From Psychrobacillus sp. FSL K6-2836 (GTDB lineage: Bacteria; Bacillota; Bacilli; Bacillales_A; Planococcaceae): a DNA stretch of 64,000 bases. The notes below the pieces were generated by a model that saw nothing but the letters and a program-made list of their open reading frames with translations, was not told the origin of the DNA and made no database searches. The position numbers and the translations under genes were made by a program. The stretch covers positions 3,100,001 through 3,164,000 of the forward strand of contig NZ_JBBOOM010000001.1 in NCBI RefSeq assembly GCF_038003085.1, in the 5' to 3' direction. Below, one piece after another: positions 9,431-18,621 of the stretch (positions are counted from its first letter, which is position 1; every line of letters begins with the position of its first letter).

Positions 9431-9460
9431 AAAAAGGACCTAAAGTAGGTCCTTTTTTTT
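9431..9460 (+). terminator. intrinsic terminator after the MMPL gene
   Basis: AAAGGACC and GGTCCTTT form the stem, with a run of eight T. Confidence 0.9.
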
Positions 9461-9489
9461 AGATAGGAAAGTATAGAAAAATGACCAGG

Positions 9490-9720
9490 GAACACTGAGT
9501 TTTCAGCACTATTAAAAATGAATGAATACTGATTTCGGTTTCAGGTGGTTACAAAGGAACGAAGGCTAGGAGCGTCACCTCATGTGGCAATGCCTTCGTG
9601 ACCAACCTCCTGTTGGCCTCCGCAGGGTGATCCACGAACCATGGAAATAGTAAGTGGTTACTATATAAAGAAGTATTATAGCGAACGAAATTGCATCTTC
9701 GTGAGCTTACTCTAGGAATA
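9490..9720. repeat. dispersed intergenic element, copy A (degenerate)
   Basis: A non-coding stretch whose first about 60 bp match the sequence at 44881-44942: GAACACTG(A/G)GTTT, then GATTTC(G/C)GTTT(C/T)AGGTGG. The GATTT-CGTTT-GG part also recurs at 34098 next to an IS remnant. The rest is GC-richer than its surroundings and does not code in any convincing frame. Confidence 0.5.
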
Positions 9721-9819
9721 GTTAGTAGCTTTTCTCTAGTTATCCAAAAATGCACTAACCTGTTTCTAAAAGTTGTGGTTGGACGACGGACAGACAAATG
9801 CCATAAGATTATGGAGAAA

Positions 9820-9859
9820 AGAGCAGCTGGTCGTGGTGTTAGTCACGACCAGCTGCTCT
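9820..9859. terminator. perfect 16-bp inverted repeat, terminator-like
   Basis: AGAGCAGCTGGTCGTG and CACGACCAGCTGCTCT are exact complements around an 8-nt loop. It is flanked by A-rich rather than T-rich sequence on the plus strand and could end minus-strand transcription from the alarmone synthetase gene. Its perfection suggests recent origin or selection. Confidence 0.5.
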
Positions 9860-9941
9860 AAAAAATATTCGGTGATCATATAGCGACAAGTCTGTTCAGA
9901 GGACTTCGAAAACATTAGAAACATGTTTTGAACTATATGGA

Positions 9942-9960
9942 CCAGGCATTTTTTGCCTGG
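9942..9960. terminator. small hairpin downstream of the alarmone synthetase gene
   Basis: CCAGGCA and TGCCTGG around a T-rich loop, about 77 bp beyond the minus-strand stop codon. It has no clear T run, so termination is only possible. Confidence 0.35.
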
Positions 9961-10036
9961 CTATTCTTATTATTGAAATACTATCAAAAAGCCTCAACAG
10001 ATATCTACTATATTGCAATACAAGTCAAAGGATATC

Positions 10037-10780
10037 TTATTTAACTTTTTCTAGCATTTCCAAAAAAGCAGGAGGAATGGTTATTGGCTGACTTGAATTG
10101 CTTATTAGCTTAGTTATTTCATCTACTTCAGTTATTTTATTTTCATCTTTAATTACTTTAACTTCGTTATGCAGTCTTTCCATTTTCTCATCTAGTGCAA
10201 ATGCCGAATCGGCCGCTTCTTTTAACTCGATTAATAATTGTTCCGGCACAAACTGATCATATTTATAAAAGATTTTATGTTCAAGGCTTGCCCAAAAATC
10301 CATTGCAATAGTTCGGATTTGCACTTCGACCGTCACAATTTCCTTGCCATCCGACATAAACACGGGAGTTTCCAACAACACATGCAAACTCTTATAGCCA
10401 TTACTTTTTGGATTTTTAATATAATCTTTTACTTCCAATACTTTTATATCACTTTGTTTTTCCAACATCTCAAATACCCGATAAATATCAGAAATAAAAG
10501 AACAAGAAACCCGCAATCCCGCAATGTCTTTCACATTTTCTCGTATACTGTCTACTGAAATACTTTTACCCTTTCGATTAAGTTTTTTTAAAATACTTTC
10601 TGGTGATTTCAATCTAGAATTCGTATGTTCAATTGGATTATAGTCATGGATCATTAAAAATTCTTCTCGTAGAATTTCAATTTTTGTTTCAAGCTCACTT
10701 AATGCAAATTTATATAACAGCATCATTCGCGTCATTTTCTTTTTCATCTGCTGAAACTGTTCTACTTGCTCTGGATTCAT
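10037..10780 (-). CDS. sasA: small alarmone synthetase, SasA/RelP (YwaC) type GTP pyrophosphokinase
   Basis: A single-domain (p)ppGpp synthetase of 247 residues that transfers pyrophosphate from ATP to GDP/GTP. Features of the YwaC branch are seen in order: YKFALSELETK, HDYNPIEHTNSRLKSPESI, DIAGLRVSCSFISDIY, a substrate-binding KNPKSNGYKSLH, and EVQIRTIAMDFWASLEHKI. It lacks HD hydrolase, TGS and ACT domains, so it is a small synthetase and not Rel. It is about 35 residues longer than B. subtilis SasA because of a C-terminal tail (VKVIKDENKITEVDEITKL and beyond). In B. subtilis the gene responds to cell-wall stress; no such signal is evident here. It is monocistronic, with an AAGGAGCG site before the ATG. 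Confidence 0.92.
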   Translation of the reverse strand: MNPEQVEQFQQMKKKMTRMMLLYKFALSELETKIEILREEFLMIHDYNPIEHTNSRLKSPESILKKLNRKGKSISVDSIRENVKDIAGLRVSCSFISDIYRVFEMLEKQSDIKVLEVKDYIKNPKSNGYKSLHVLLETPVFMSDGKEIVTVEVQIRTIAMDFWASLEHKIFYKYDQFVPEQLLIELKEAADSAFALDEKMERLHNEVKVIKDENKITEVDEITKLISNSSQPITIPPAFLEMLEKVK

Positions 10781-10917
10781 CTATAAGCGCTCCTTCAAAT
10801 ATCTACCTGTAAAAAGGATAACAAATTTATCATTGCTAAACAAATATATCGATAGGTAGCGAAAGCGAAATGAACCGTATTAACCTACTATCTTTTTATA
10901 ATAGTATTTATTTTTTA

Positions 10918-11205
10918 TTATCTAGAATCTTTACAAGTAAATGCTGTCTGTAATTTCATATAATTATATAGCTTGCGAGCATGTCTTCCTTTTTTTGTGT
11001 AATTATTGATTTTAGGCTCTAGCCGACGGAGAAATTCTCGATCACATTCACACCGATTATTTCCCCTTCTATAACATTCATCATGTGCTTTACAAGCCGC
11101 ATCCACATCATTTATTGGTGCACCAGGTCCACTGCAACCGGGTCCACACCAATTGTACCCTGGCAACACGCAAAAACTGGGTTTTCTATTTTTTCTACGT
11201 GCCAA
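10918..11205 (-). CDS. small phospholipase A2-like protein (parvovirus VP1 PLA2-like fold)
   Basis: A 95-residue basic protein. Residues about 16-50 carry the elements of a minimal secreted-type PLA2: a glycine-rich calcium loop (YNWCGPGCSGPGAPIND) followed by the catalytic His-Asp helix motif (ACKAHDECYRR). This arrangement is the one seen in the PLA2 domain of parvovirus VP1. A second Cys pair (CECD) follows, and the C terminus is Lys/Arg-rich. There is no signal peptide. The start is TTG at 11205, chosen because AAGGAGGT lies 7 nt before it; no ATG fits. Activity, location and role are unknown; a spore or membrane-lytic role would be speculation. It is flanked by non-coding DNA on both sides. 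Confidence 0.75.
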   Translation of the reverse strand: MARRKNRKPSFCVLPGYNWCGPGCSGPGAPINDVDAACKAHDECYRRGNNRCECDREFLRRLEPKINNYTKKGRHARKLYNYMKLQTAFTCKDSR

Positions 11206-11567
11206 ATTAAAAACCTCCTTAGAATTGATTTACTTCTTATAGTCTATTCCGAAACTTTAACAGTGTATAAACTATCAAACAAAAAATGTCATTTATTAGT
11301 GGAGGAAAGTAGCAATTAAATATAGATAGCACCTTTTGTTGTTCTCACAACATATTCACTTCATTTAACTCTCTTTCTCGTCTACTTAGCACATTGCGGA
11401 ATGTTTCACATGATGATGTGAAGAAAAGAGTAGAAAGGCAGTCGAAGCAGTAGGAAAAGATGTTTTATTAGTATATTTTGATGCTACAGAGGAATAAGAA
11501 GCATCCAATTTATGTGATAATAAGAATATAGCGAAAAATCTGGTAATAAGATAATAGAGACAAAAAA
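11206..11567. other. intergenic region with palindrome and coding debris
   Basis: It contains an 18-bp palindrome (TTCACAT-GATG-ATGTGAA, 11405-11422) and a short stop-free stretch near 11436-11498 readable as AVEAVGKDVLLVYFDATEE with no start. No complete gene, RNA or clear promoter is seen. Confidence 0.3.
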
Positions 11568-13439
11568 ATGGGGATGAAAAAAATGAGAAAAGTTATATTG
11601 TTTGTTGTTTTCGTTTTACTTATTAGTCAATACCCAACAACGATGTTGGCAACTGAAAATAGCGATGCAACACCATCAGGTATTCCTTACTCAGAACTAC
11701 AGCATCGGGTGGATGAATACGCTGCAAACTATATTGGGGAAACAACAACTGGGGCAGCAATTGCCATTGTGAAAGATGGAGAGTTAGTTATTAATTCATC
11801 GTATGGTTATGGTGATTTAGAAAAGAAGGAAGAAGTTAGGGAGGATACGGTTTTTGAATGGGGATCTGCCACTAAGCTACTAGTATGGACAAGTGTGATG
11901 CAGCTTGTGGAACAAGGTAAACTGGACTTAGAAGAAGATATTCAAGCGTACTTGCCTCAAGGGTTTTTCAAAAAACTAAAATATGATACACCAATTACCA
12001 TGTTAAATCTTATGCACCATGACGCTGGATGGGAGGATAATTATACGGATTTATTTTATCATTCGGCTAAAGATGTTAAACCTTTAGGGGAAATGCTAAC
12101 TATTTCCGAACCAAGTCAGATTAACAAACCAGGAGAAATTGTCGCCTATTCCAATTATGGGGTTGCTGTTGCAGGCTATATTGTAGAAAAAATTACGGAA
12201 CAACCATTTTATGACTATGTGAATGAACATATTTTTACCGCTCTTGATATGAAGAACACAGCCATACACCCTTCACAAGAAGATAATAAGAGTGTCGCAC
12301 TGAAAAGGGAATCCGTCCATGGGTACTTAGGAAATAGAGATAGTGGTTTTAGCCGTTCACCATACAGCAGAATATATATCGGTTTATACCCTGCCGGTAG
12401 TGCAATTGGAACAACGGAGGATGCTGCAAAGTTTCTTGCGGCATTGATGCCTCAAGAAGGAAAAAATAGTCCTTTGTTTAAGACTAATACTACTTTAGAT
12501 AATATGCTTACTACAAGCGATTATTATGATGATGGTATCCCTAGAAATGCACATGGGTTTTGGCAAGGCATGTATGCAGTAGGGGTGCTTGAGCATGGGG
12601 GAAATACAGATAGCTTTTCTAGTAATTTCACCTTTTCGAAGGAAGAAAATTTAGCTGTTATAGTGATGACAAATCAAATTGCTGAAACAGGATTAAGTTA
12701 TGGGTTACCTGTTTATATATATGGCGATTATGTTCACGAAGACAGTGAAGGGGCATTATCAACTGCCCGTGATTTGGAAGGAAGCTATATGCAGGCAAGA
12801 CAAGTCTATAAAGGTTTTTCCAAGTTAATGGGTGTTTTTATGACAGGTCATTTAAAGGCAGAAGATGATTCAACTTTTGCTTTGTTTGGTACGACATTCA
12901 AAAAAGTTTCTCCTTATTTATACCGGTCGACAGATGAACATAACTTGTTTCTTCATTTTACAGAGGATGATGGAAAAGTAGAGAAAGTTTCAATGATGGT
13001 TACAGATATGTTCCCAATGCCTATAGGTTTGAAGAGCTTTTCTATTTTTAGTAGTATTACCACGGTCATTTCCGTTTTGTACTTGTTTGGTTCACTAATA
13101 GCGATGACTGTAAACAGCATCAGAAATAGAAAAAAGTCTATTACCACTTTACCAACTAAGAAGTGGATTATTTTATTAAATGTAGCTGGAATCATGGCGT
13201 TATTTAATGTCGCAATACTAGCATATCGAACACTTTACTACGCATCGTATGCATCGTTAAAAATACATTTTTGGATTAACTATACTTATTTAGCTATGGT
13301 TGCAATATGTATAACGACAATTGCAATACAGTGGAAAAAAGCTCCGTCTAGTAAATTACAAAACATAAACTATATTCTTTCATGTATGGTGGGTTTCTTG
13401 CTAGCGACTTTAATCATAGGCTGGGAACTTTATAAGTAA
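11568..13439 (+). CDS. membrane-anchored serine hydrolase of the beta-lactamase/PBP-like (class C) family
   Basis: A 623-residue protein: N-terminal signal/anchor (about 5-28), then a class-C beta-lactamase-type catalytic domain (about 40-390). The nucleophile motif SxxK is seen as GSATK, the second motif YxN as YSNYG, and the third as HGG in VLEHGGNTDSF. A beta-rich linker follows, and four hydrophobic segments fill residues about 500-620, so the enzyme domain faces outside. Relatives (FmtA/PbpE/YfeW-like) act on D-alanyl esters or peptides of the cell wall; the true substrate is unknown. Three ATGs (11568, 11574, 11583) are possible starts and none has an ideal ribosome binding site. It is monocistronic. 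Confidence 0.82.
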   Translation: MGMKKMRKVILFVVFVLLISQYPTTMLATENSDATPSGIPYSELQHRVDEYAANYIGETTTGAAIAIVKDGELVINSSYGYGDLEKKEEVREDTVFEWGSATKLLVWTSVMQLVEQGKLDLEEDIQAYLPQGFFKKLKYDTPITMLNLMHHDAGWEDNYTDLFYHSAKDVKPLGEMLTISEPSQINKPGEIVAYSNYGVAVAGYIVEKITEQPFYDYVNEHIFTALDMKNTAIHPSQEDNKSVALKRESVHGYLGNRDSGFSRSPYSRIYIGLYPAGSAIGTTEDAAKFLAALMPQEGKNSPLFKTNTTLDNMLTTSDYYDDGIPRNAHGFWQGMYAVGVLEHGGNTDSFSSNFTFSKEENLAVIVMTNQIAETGLSYGLPVYIYGDYVHEDSEGALSTARDLEGSYMQARQVYKGFSKLMGVFMTGHLKAEDDSTFALFGTTFKKVSPYLYRSTDEHNLFLHFTEDDGKVEKVSMMVTDMFPMPIGLKSFSIFSSITTVISVLYLFGSLIAMTVNSIRNRKKSITTLPTKKWIILLNVAGIMALFNVAILAYRTLYYASYASLKIHFWINYTYLAMVAICITTIAIQWKKAPSSKLQNINYILSCMVGFLLATLIIGWELYK

Positions 13440-13493
13440 CCTTTAGCAACCATATAGTTTAAGACCTGGTGGCTGATATTCAGAAATAAAACT

Positions 13494-13530
13494 GCACCTA
13501 GTCTAAACCAATTAAGTTAAGGCTAGGTGC
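13494..13530 (+). terminator. hairpin after the serine hydrolase gene
   Basis: GCACCTAG pairs with CTAGGTGC across a 21-nt loop; the T run is weak. Confidence 0.55.
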
Positions 13531-13648
13531 TAAATGTTTTGGAATTAAAATAAACGGCGTTTAATATACCTTGACTTCAAGATAATATTTCCTTAAGCTT
13601 AACTAAACCAAGTGGAAAAATATGCTTTATAATAAAGGATGATGAAAA

Positions 13649-14647
13649 GTGAAAGAGACTAATAAACAAATACCATCAGAAGTCGATGAAAAGGGCAAAT
13701 TTATTCGTCAAAAAAATCGTTTTGCCACACCTTTCGGAAATGAACCTGGGGAGCTTCCAGTAGAAGCTGGAAGATATCGTCTTTTATGGGCGGCGGTTTG
13801 TCCGTGGGCACATCGCTCTGTCATTGTACGAAGTGTACTTGGGTTAGAAAATGTTATTAGCTTAGGTACAGCAAGTCCGATGCGTCCGAATATTAATCGA
13901 GTAGATTGGGAGTTTTCATTGGATGAAAATGGAGTAGATCCTGTTTTAGGTATTAAATATATGAGTGAAATATATCTTCAAGCAGATGCTACATATGAGG
14001 GCAGACCAACAGTACCTGTTATTGTCGATGTGAAAGAGAAAAAAGCCGTGAACAACGATTACTTCCGATTAACAAATCATTTAGAGACAGCTTGGAAACC
14101 ATTCCACAAAGAAAATGCACCAAATTTGTATCCGGAGCATTTGCGTGAAGAGATTGATGCATTAAGTGATACTATTTTCCATGAAGTGAATAATGGTGTA
14201 TATAAATGTGGTTTTGCTCGTTCGCAGGAGGCTTATGAAGAGGCATATGATGTTTTATTTGCTCGATTAGACCAATTAGAAGAACGACTTTCTACACAAC
14301 GCTTCTTATTGGGAGACTATATAACGGATTCAGATGTCCGCTTATATGCGACACTTGTCCGCTTCGATGTTGCGTATTATGCTGCTTTTAAAACAAATCG
14401 AAATCGCATCGTAGATTTTCCGAATTTGTGGGGTTACCTACGCGATTTATATCAAACACCTGGATTCGGAGATACAACAGACTTTCAAGCGATTAAAATT
14501 CACTATCATTTATCGAACCATATTGCGAGTGATGATCAAAAAGGGTCAAATAACATACTACCAAAAGGTCCAGATACCACTATCTTCAGCTTAAAACATG
14601 ATCGTGAAGCTTTGAGTGGTAAGGAAGTGAAATATCTTATTCAATAA
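13649..14647 (+). CDS. glutathionyl-hydroquinone reductase-like protein (Xi-class GST, YqjG/ECM4 family)
   Basis: A 332-residue protein of the Xi-class glutathione transferase family. The thioredoxin-fold half has the catalytic CPWAHR motif (residues about 52-57), and the C-terminal helical half contains LGDYITDSDVRLYATLVRFDVAYY, typical of the family. Family members reduce S-glutathionyl-hydroquinones. Bacillales normally use bacillithiol rather than glutathione, so the physiological thiol is in doubt here. The GTG start at 13649 follows AAAGGATGATG. A GNAT acetyltransferase follows 5 nt after the stop codon, so the two are probably co-transcribed. A ring-cleaving dioxygenase, another quinone-related enzyme, lies far away at 38 kb. 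Confidence 0.85.
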   Translation: MKETNKQIPSEVDEKGKFIRQKNRFATPFGNEPGELPVEAGRYRLLWAAVCPWAHRSVIVRSVLGLENVISLGTASPMRPNINRVDWEFSLDENGVDPVLGIKYMSEIYLQADATYEGRPTVPVIVDVKEKKAVNNDYFRLTNHLETAWKPFHKENAPNLYPEHLREEIDALSDTIFHEVNNGVYKCGFARSQEAYEEAYDVLFARLDQLEERLSTQRFLLGDYITDSDVRLYATLVRFDVAYYAAFKTNRNRIVDFPNLWGYLRDLYQTPGFGDTTDFQAIKIHYHLSNHIASDDQKGSNNILPKGPDTTIFSLKHDREALSGKEVKYLIQ

Positions 14648-14652
14648 GGGAG

Positions 14653-15165
14653 ATGGGAAAATTGTTCATACGTGATTCGAAAGAGGAAGAATTAGCTTAT
14701 ATACGTGAAATGAGATTACAGGCATACGAGGAGCATGCATCCAAAATACCAGAAGCTCATTGGAATACACTCAAACAATCCATCTTATCGGATGCAGATT
14801 CAAAACCTGGTATTGAAAGAATGGTAGCAGAGATTAATGGAGAAATAGTAGGAAGTGTTGCCTTATTTGCACCGGATAAGCAAATTTACGAGGGCTTATT
14901 AGATGAAGAACTGGATTACCCAGAGCTACGTATGCTAGCAATCTCTCAACAGGCAAGAGGAAAAGGAGTAGCTACAGCACTCATCAATGAATGCATTAAG
15001 CGCACAAAAGAAAAAGGTTTCACGGAGATGGGACTCCATACCGCAGATTTTATGGAAAATGCCATAAAACTATATACTCATCTTGGCTTTGAACGATTGC
15101 CGCAATTTGACTTTGAACCAGCAAATGATGGAATTATCGTAAAAGCATTCCGGATTACGGTTTAA
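14653..15165 (+). CDS. GNAT family N-acetyltransferase
   Basis: A 170-residue acetyl-CoA-dependent acyltransferase. Motif A with the pantetheine-binding loop is LRMLAISQQARGKGVATALINECI (the Q/RxxGxG/A form), and motif B is the C-terminal IKLYTHLGFERLPQF. The acceptor substrate cannot be read from sequence. It follows the hydroquinone reductase-like gene by 5 nt. The ATG at 14653 sits almost on the AAGGGAG site; a TTG three codons later would have better spacing, so the start is uncertain by three residues. Confidence 0.85.
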   Translation: MGKLFIRDSKEEELAYIREMRLQAYEEHASKIPEAHWNTLKQSILSDADSKPGIERMVAEINGEIVGSVALFAPDKQIYEGLLDEELDYPELRMLAISQQARGKGVATALINECIKRTKEKGFTEMGLHTADFMENAIKLYTHLGFERLPQFDFEPANDGIIVKAFRITV

Positions 15166-15189
15166 TTTTCAAAATGAAAGAATAAACAA

Positions 15190-15242
15190 AAAAGTACCTG
15201 GCCCAAAGCAATTCACGTTGTTTTGGACCAGGTACTTTTTTA
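15190..15242 (+). terminator. intrinsic terminator after the GNAT gene
   Basis: AAAAGTACCTGG pairs with CCAGGTACTTTT with a T run. It overlaps the 5' extension of the following open frame, which shows that the GGDEF gene starts downstream of here. Confidence 0.88.
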
Positions 15243-15340
15243 TAGAATTTATTTCTAGTAGAATATTGCTATTTAAATTATCTGAATATAAAATTAGTGG
15301 AAGACAAGCAGACGAAAATGTGAAATATAAGGGGGATGTT

Positions 15341-16978
15341 ATGTTATCACAACCTAATACATTAATGATGGTGATTTTAGAAATTCGAAAAACTGCATTA
15401 AAGTATCCAGAGGAAGCTTTTGAAAGGGCTTCTGGTACATACGAAGAAGCGTGTATCTTACAAGCTCGTGAAGAAGAAGCTGCTTCTTTGTATGTAATGG
15501 CTGTAGCTTGTAGATCAATGACAAGATTAGAAAGTTGTTTTGATTATGCTTATGATGCCTACCAAATATATGATGAGCTAGAAGATTTAGAAGGTGTCGC
15601 AACTGCACTGAATTTAATAGGAGTGGCTTACTTTTATAATGCTATGTATGAGCAATCGATGGAAAATTTCTTAAAAGCAATGCGAGTACTGAGTCTTCCT
15701 AAAGACGCGGAGCTGATGAGTCGAATTTATAATAATATCGGAGAAATATACCGAAAGATAGGTAATACGGAGGAAGCTCTAATAGCTTATTTGAAAGCCC
15801 TTGATTTATCACAGCAGTCCGAGGTTCTGATGAATAGTGCGGTCATTATGGGAAACATTGGGCAGGTTTATTTTCAACAAGGAGATTTGAAAGCAAGCTA
15901 TAATTATTATCAAGAAAGTTATGAAATGCTTTTAAGGCTCGACAATGTGGCTTCACTTGCGGAAGTTGAAAACAAGATTGGTAAAATATATTATCTACAA
16001 AAAGATTTAGACCTGGCAAAACAATTTTATGTTCAATCACTATCTCGGTTAGAAACGATTGGAAATAAATACTATGCGATTGATGTATTGGTCGATTTGG
16101 CGGAATATGAAGTTCAGTTCAATGAACAATTATTTTTGCAGTACCTTAACAAAGCGATTAATTACGCAGAAACTATTCAGGCTAGAGAAAAATCTAGCCA
16201 TATTTTTAAAAAACTATCCGACTTTTACGAATCAAAAGGGAATCATGATCTGGCATTAGACTATTACAAAAAGTTTCATCAAATGGAACAAATGGTGGGG
16301 TCTACAGCTATATCCCAGCGGTTAGAAATTATCAAACTCGAGTTAAATAAACTGTATGCTGGGGAAGAGATAGAAGAAATAGAAAATATGTATAATCAAT
16401 TAGAAAATGAGATTGCTGCTCAAAAGAAAATGATGGAAGAACTTCAAAAAACCAATTTGCATCTAAGTGGGGAAGTTTTCTATGATGATTTGACACAGCT
16501 ACCCAACCGAAAATATGTGACAAAATACTTGAAAGATGTATGGGATCTAGGAAGTGAAGATTTGCAAGTTGCACTTTGTATGATTGATATTGATCATTTC
16601 AAGCGCTACAATGATTTTCATGGTCATATGGAAGGTGATCATTGTTTACAGCAAGTAGCAGATTGTATGAAATCTGTGATGGATGGTCGAGAAGGCATTC
16701 TAGGGCGTTTCGGTGGAGAAGAATTTGTTTGTTTTTTAAAGGATATTAGTCGAGAAGAGTTTGCTCAATTTGCAGAAACTTTGAGAGACAAGATTGAAAA
16801 ACTGTCCTTACTTTATTGTTGGGAGCAGCATTCTTTTCATGTGACTATCAGTGTGGGCGGTGTCCATGGTATTTGTAGCCAGTTTAAGGACAAAGCACAA
16901 ATGTATTCTATAGCAGATGAGGAGCTTTATAGAGCGAAATCTACCGGACGTAATAACGTCAAAATTATATTCAAGTGA
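15341..16978 (+). CDS. TPR-GGDEF diguanylate cyclase
   Basis: A 545-residue cytoplasmic protein. Residues about 30-365 form a series of tetratricopeptide repeats (for instance ATALNLIGVAYFYNAMYEQS, IYNNIGEIYRKIGNTEEAL, MGNIGQVYFQQGDLKASYNY). A coiled coil follows at about 345-375 (EEIEEIENMYNQLENEIAAQ). The C-terminal GGDEF domain (about 385-545) has the start signature DDLTQLPNR, metal Asp in CMIDIDHFKRYND and the active-site GRFGGEEF, so c-di-GMP synthesis is expected. No RxxD inhibitory site precedes GGEEF. The TPR part probably senses a peptide or protein partner, as in Rap/PlcR-like proteins. The start at 15341 has GGGGGA 6 nt upstream; the longer frame from 15218 would begin inside the preceding terminator. 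Confidence 0.88.
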   Translation: MLSQPNTLMMVILEIRKTALKYPEEAFERASGTYEEACILQAREEEAASLYVMAVACRSMTRLESCFDYAYDAYQIYDELEDLEGVATALNLIGVAYFYNAMYEQSMENFLKAMRVLSLPKDAELMSRIYNNIGEIYRKIGNTEEALIAYLKALDLSQQSEVLMNSAVIMGNIGQVYFQQGDLKASYNYYQESYEMLLRLDNVASLAEVENKIGKIYYLQKDLDLAKQFYVQSLSRLETIGNKYYAIDVLVDLAEYEVQFNEQLFLQYLNKAINYAETIQAREKSSHIFKKLSDFYESKGNHDLALDYYKKFHQMEQMVGSTAISQRLEIIKLELNKLYAGEEIEEIENMYNQLENEIAAQKKMMEELQKTNLHLSGEVFYDDLTQLPNRKYVTKYLKDVWDLGSEDLQVALCMIDIDHFKRYNDFHGHMEGDHCLQQVADCMKSVMDGREGILGRFGGEEFVCFLKDISREEFAQFAETLRDKIEKLSLLYCWEQHSFHVTISVGGVHGICSQFKDKAQMYSIADEELYRAKSTGRNNVKIIFK

Positions 16979-17074
16979 TGAAGTTACTTGATGAGGGATT
17001 AAGCATCTTTTCTCAGACAATAAATGAATTGTACCGATATATTAATAGAATAAACGTAAAGTGGGAGGGGTAGA

Positions 17075-17785
17075 TTGAAAACTACATTTGAAATGTTTTC
17101 AGCAGTACATCTAAGTATAATAGTTTCCTTATGCTTTTTCATACTTCTGTTATTTTTCAGTAGAAATAGGTGGACTATTGAACAACAGAAAGTTCAATTC
17201 ATCGAACGTTTTTTTGCTCTTACCTTATTAATAATGGACGGTTGTTATTATATATGGCTTGTTCAAACAGGAAGATGGGACTTTGGCAACTCATTGCCAC
17301 TTGAACTATGTAGTATTAGTTTAATAGTAACGATTGTTTTGCTCTGGACAGGGAATAAGAAGATCTATCCATTTGTATTTTACGCAGGTATTGGAGGAGC
17401 TATTCAGGCAGTTGCTACACCAGTTTTAGATATTAACTTTCCGCATTTTAGGTTCTTTCATTTTTTCTATACGCATTTTGGAATTATTTTAACCGCCCTT
17501 TATTTTACGTGGGTGAAAGGTTACAGACCCACCTTTAAAGGGGTTATCCAGACGATGATAACGTTAAATATATTGCTACCATTCCTATTTGCTATAAATT
17601 TTCTAGTTGAAGGCAACTATATGTTTTTACGAGAAAAGCCTAAAGGTGGAAGCTTGTTGGACTTTTTAGGCCCTTATCCATGGTATATTTTATCACTAGA
17701 ATTCGTTGCGCTTATTGTATTTAGCTGTTTGTGGCTTTTGTTTAAGGAGCGGAACAGTCAAGGGGAGAGTGTAGATGTTAAATAA
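17075..17785 (+). CDS. YwaF-like TIGR02206 family integral membrane protein
   Basis: A 236-residue protein with about seven transmembrane helices, matching the YwaF/TIGR02206 family in length and in the opening FEMFSAVHLSIIVS, the central SLPLELCSISLIVTIVLLW and the LGPYPWYILSLEFVAL segment. Function of the family is unknown. The start is TTG at 17075 with GGGAGGGG upstream. The last 11 nt overlap the next gene, a methyltransferase, which suggests translational coupling. Confidence 0.82.
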   Translation: MKTTFEMFSAVHLSIIVSLCFFILLLFFSRNRWTIEQQKVQFIERFFALTLLIMDGCYYIWLVQTGRWDFGNSLPLELCSISLIVTIVLLWTGNKKIYPFVFYAGIGGAIQAVATPVLDINFPHFRFFHFFYTHFGIILTALYFTWVKGYRPTFKGVIQTMITLNILLPFLFAINFLVEGNYMFLREKPKGGSLLDFLGPYPWYILSLEFVALIVFSCLWLLFKERNSQGESVDVK

Positions 17786-18551
17786 TCCAACGACCTTTTC
17801 TGAATGGTTAACACCACATTCCATAGACTGGTATCAACAACTTTCAGAATTACAGGGTGTTTATAAATATACTTGGGATTCTACAATTACAGGCCCAAGC
17901 GGAGAGTCTATTTTTGATGGAGAAGTAACAAAGATGATCAAGGATAAAAAAGTTTTGGATGTTGGTTGTGGACATGGCGAGTTTACTAAGTATTGTAGTT
18001 CGTTTGCAAAACAGATAGTGGGGTTTGATGTAACAGAAAATTTCTTAGAAGTTGCAAAAGTGAATGAAAAGTCGAATCTTTCGTTCATTGTTGGAAATAC
18101 AAAACAGGGATTACCTTTTGAAAAAGAGGAGTTTGAATGTGCATTCGTCCGAAAGGGGCCAACTTCTGCATATCGAGCCCTTACAGAAGTAGTAATGAAG
18201 GGAGGATCAATTCTCGGGCTTCATCCTGGTGATGGTTCTGCAAAGGAACTTCCTCTAATTTTTCCAAATCTATTTGCCCACTCTTTTGGTACACCAATAT
18301 TAAATAAAGTAAATCGACAACTGGAGATTAGTAGTTTTACTTCCGCTGAGCTCGAACATGTAACAAGTAAAGAATATCTGCATTCCCCTATAGATGTATT
18401 AAAAATACGCTGCTTTGGTCAAAAGGTCTCGGTTTATGAAAGACTAAAGAAAGAAAATTTATCGGAAATTACGCAAATATTTGAAAAAAATAGTACTCCT
18501 CAAGGGCTACCTATAACATTTTCTCGTTATATAGTTCGTTTAACCATTTAA
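17775..18551 (+). CDS. class I SAM-dependent methyltransferase
   Basis: A 258-residue Rossmann-fold methyltransferase. Motif I is VLDVGCGHGEF near residue 58, followed by the acidic end of beta2 (IVGFDVTENFLEVAK) and a motif II region (EFECAFVRKGPTSAYR). The methyl acceptor is unknown. It overlaps the upstream YwaF-like gene by 11 nt, and its GGGGAGAG site lies within that gene. Confidence 0.85.
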   Translation: MLNNPTTFSEWLTPHSIDWYQQLSELQGVYKYTWDSTITGPSGESIFDGEVTKMIKDKKVLDVGCGHGEFTKYCSSFAKQIVGFDVTENFLEVAKVNEKSNLSFIVGNTKQGLPFEKEEFECAFVRKGPTSAYRALTEVVMKGGSILGLHPGDGSAKELPLIFPNLFAHSFGTPILNKVNRQLEISSFTSAELEHVTSKEYLHSPIDVLKIRCFGQKVSVYERLKKENLSEITQIFEKNSTPQGLPITFSRYIVRLTI

Positions 18552-18621
18552 ACGAAAGAAGTGTTTTATATATTTCTGGTAGGGAACAGAAAATAGATGA
18601 CACTTTGTAGGAGGAATGATT

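Noticed and set aside
9549-9797. ORF on the minus strand in the 9.5-kb intergenic element
   Set aside because: No ribosome binding site, no recognisable protein features, and it overlaps the dispersed repeat.
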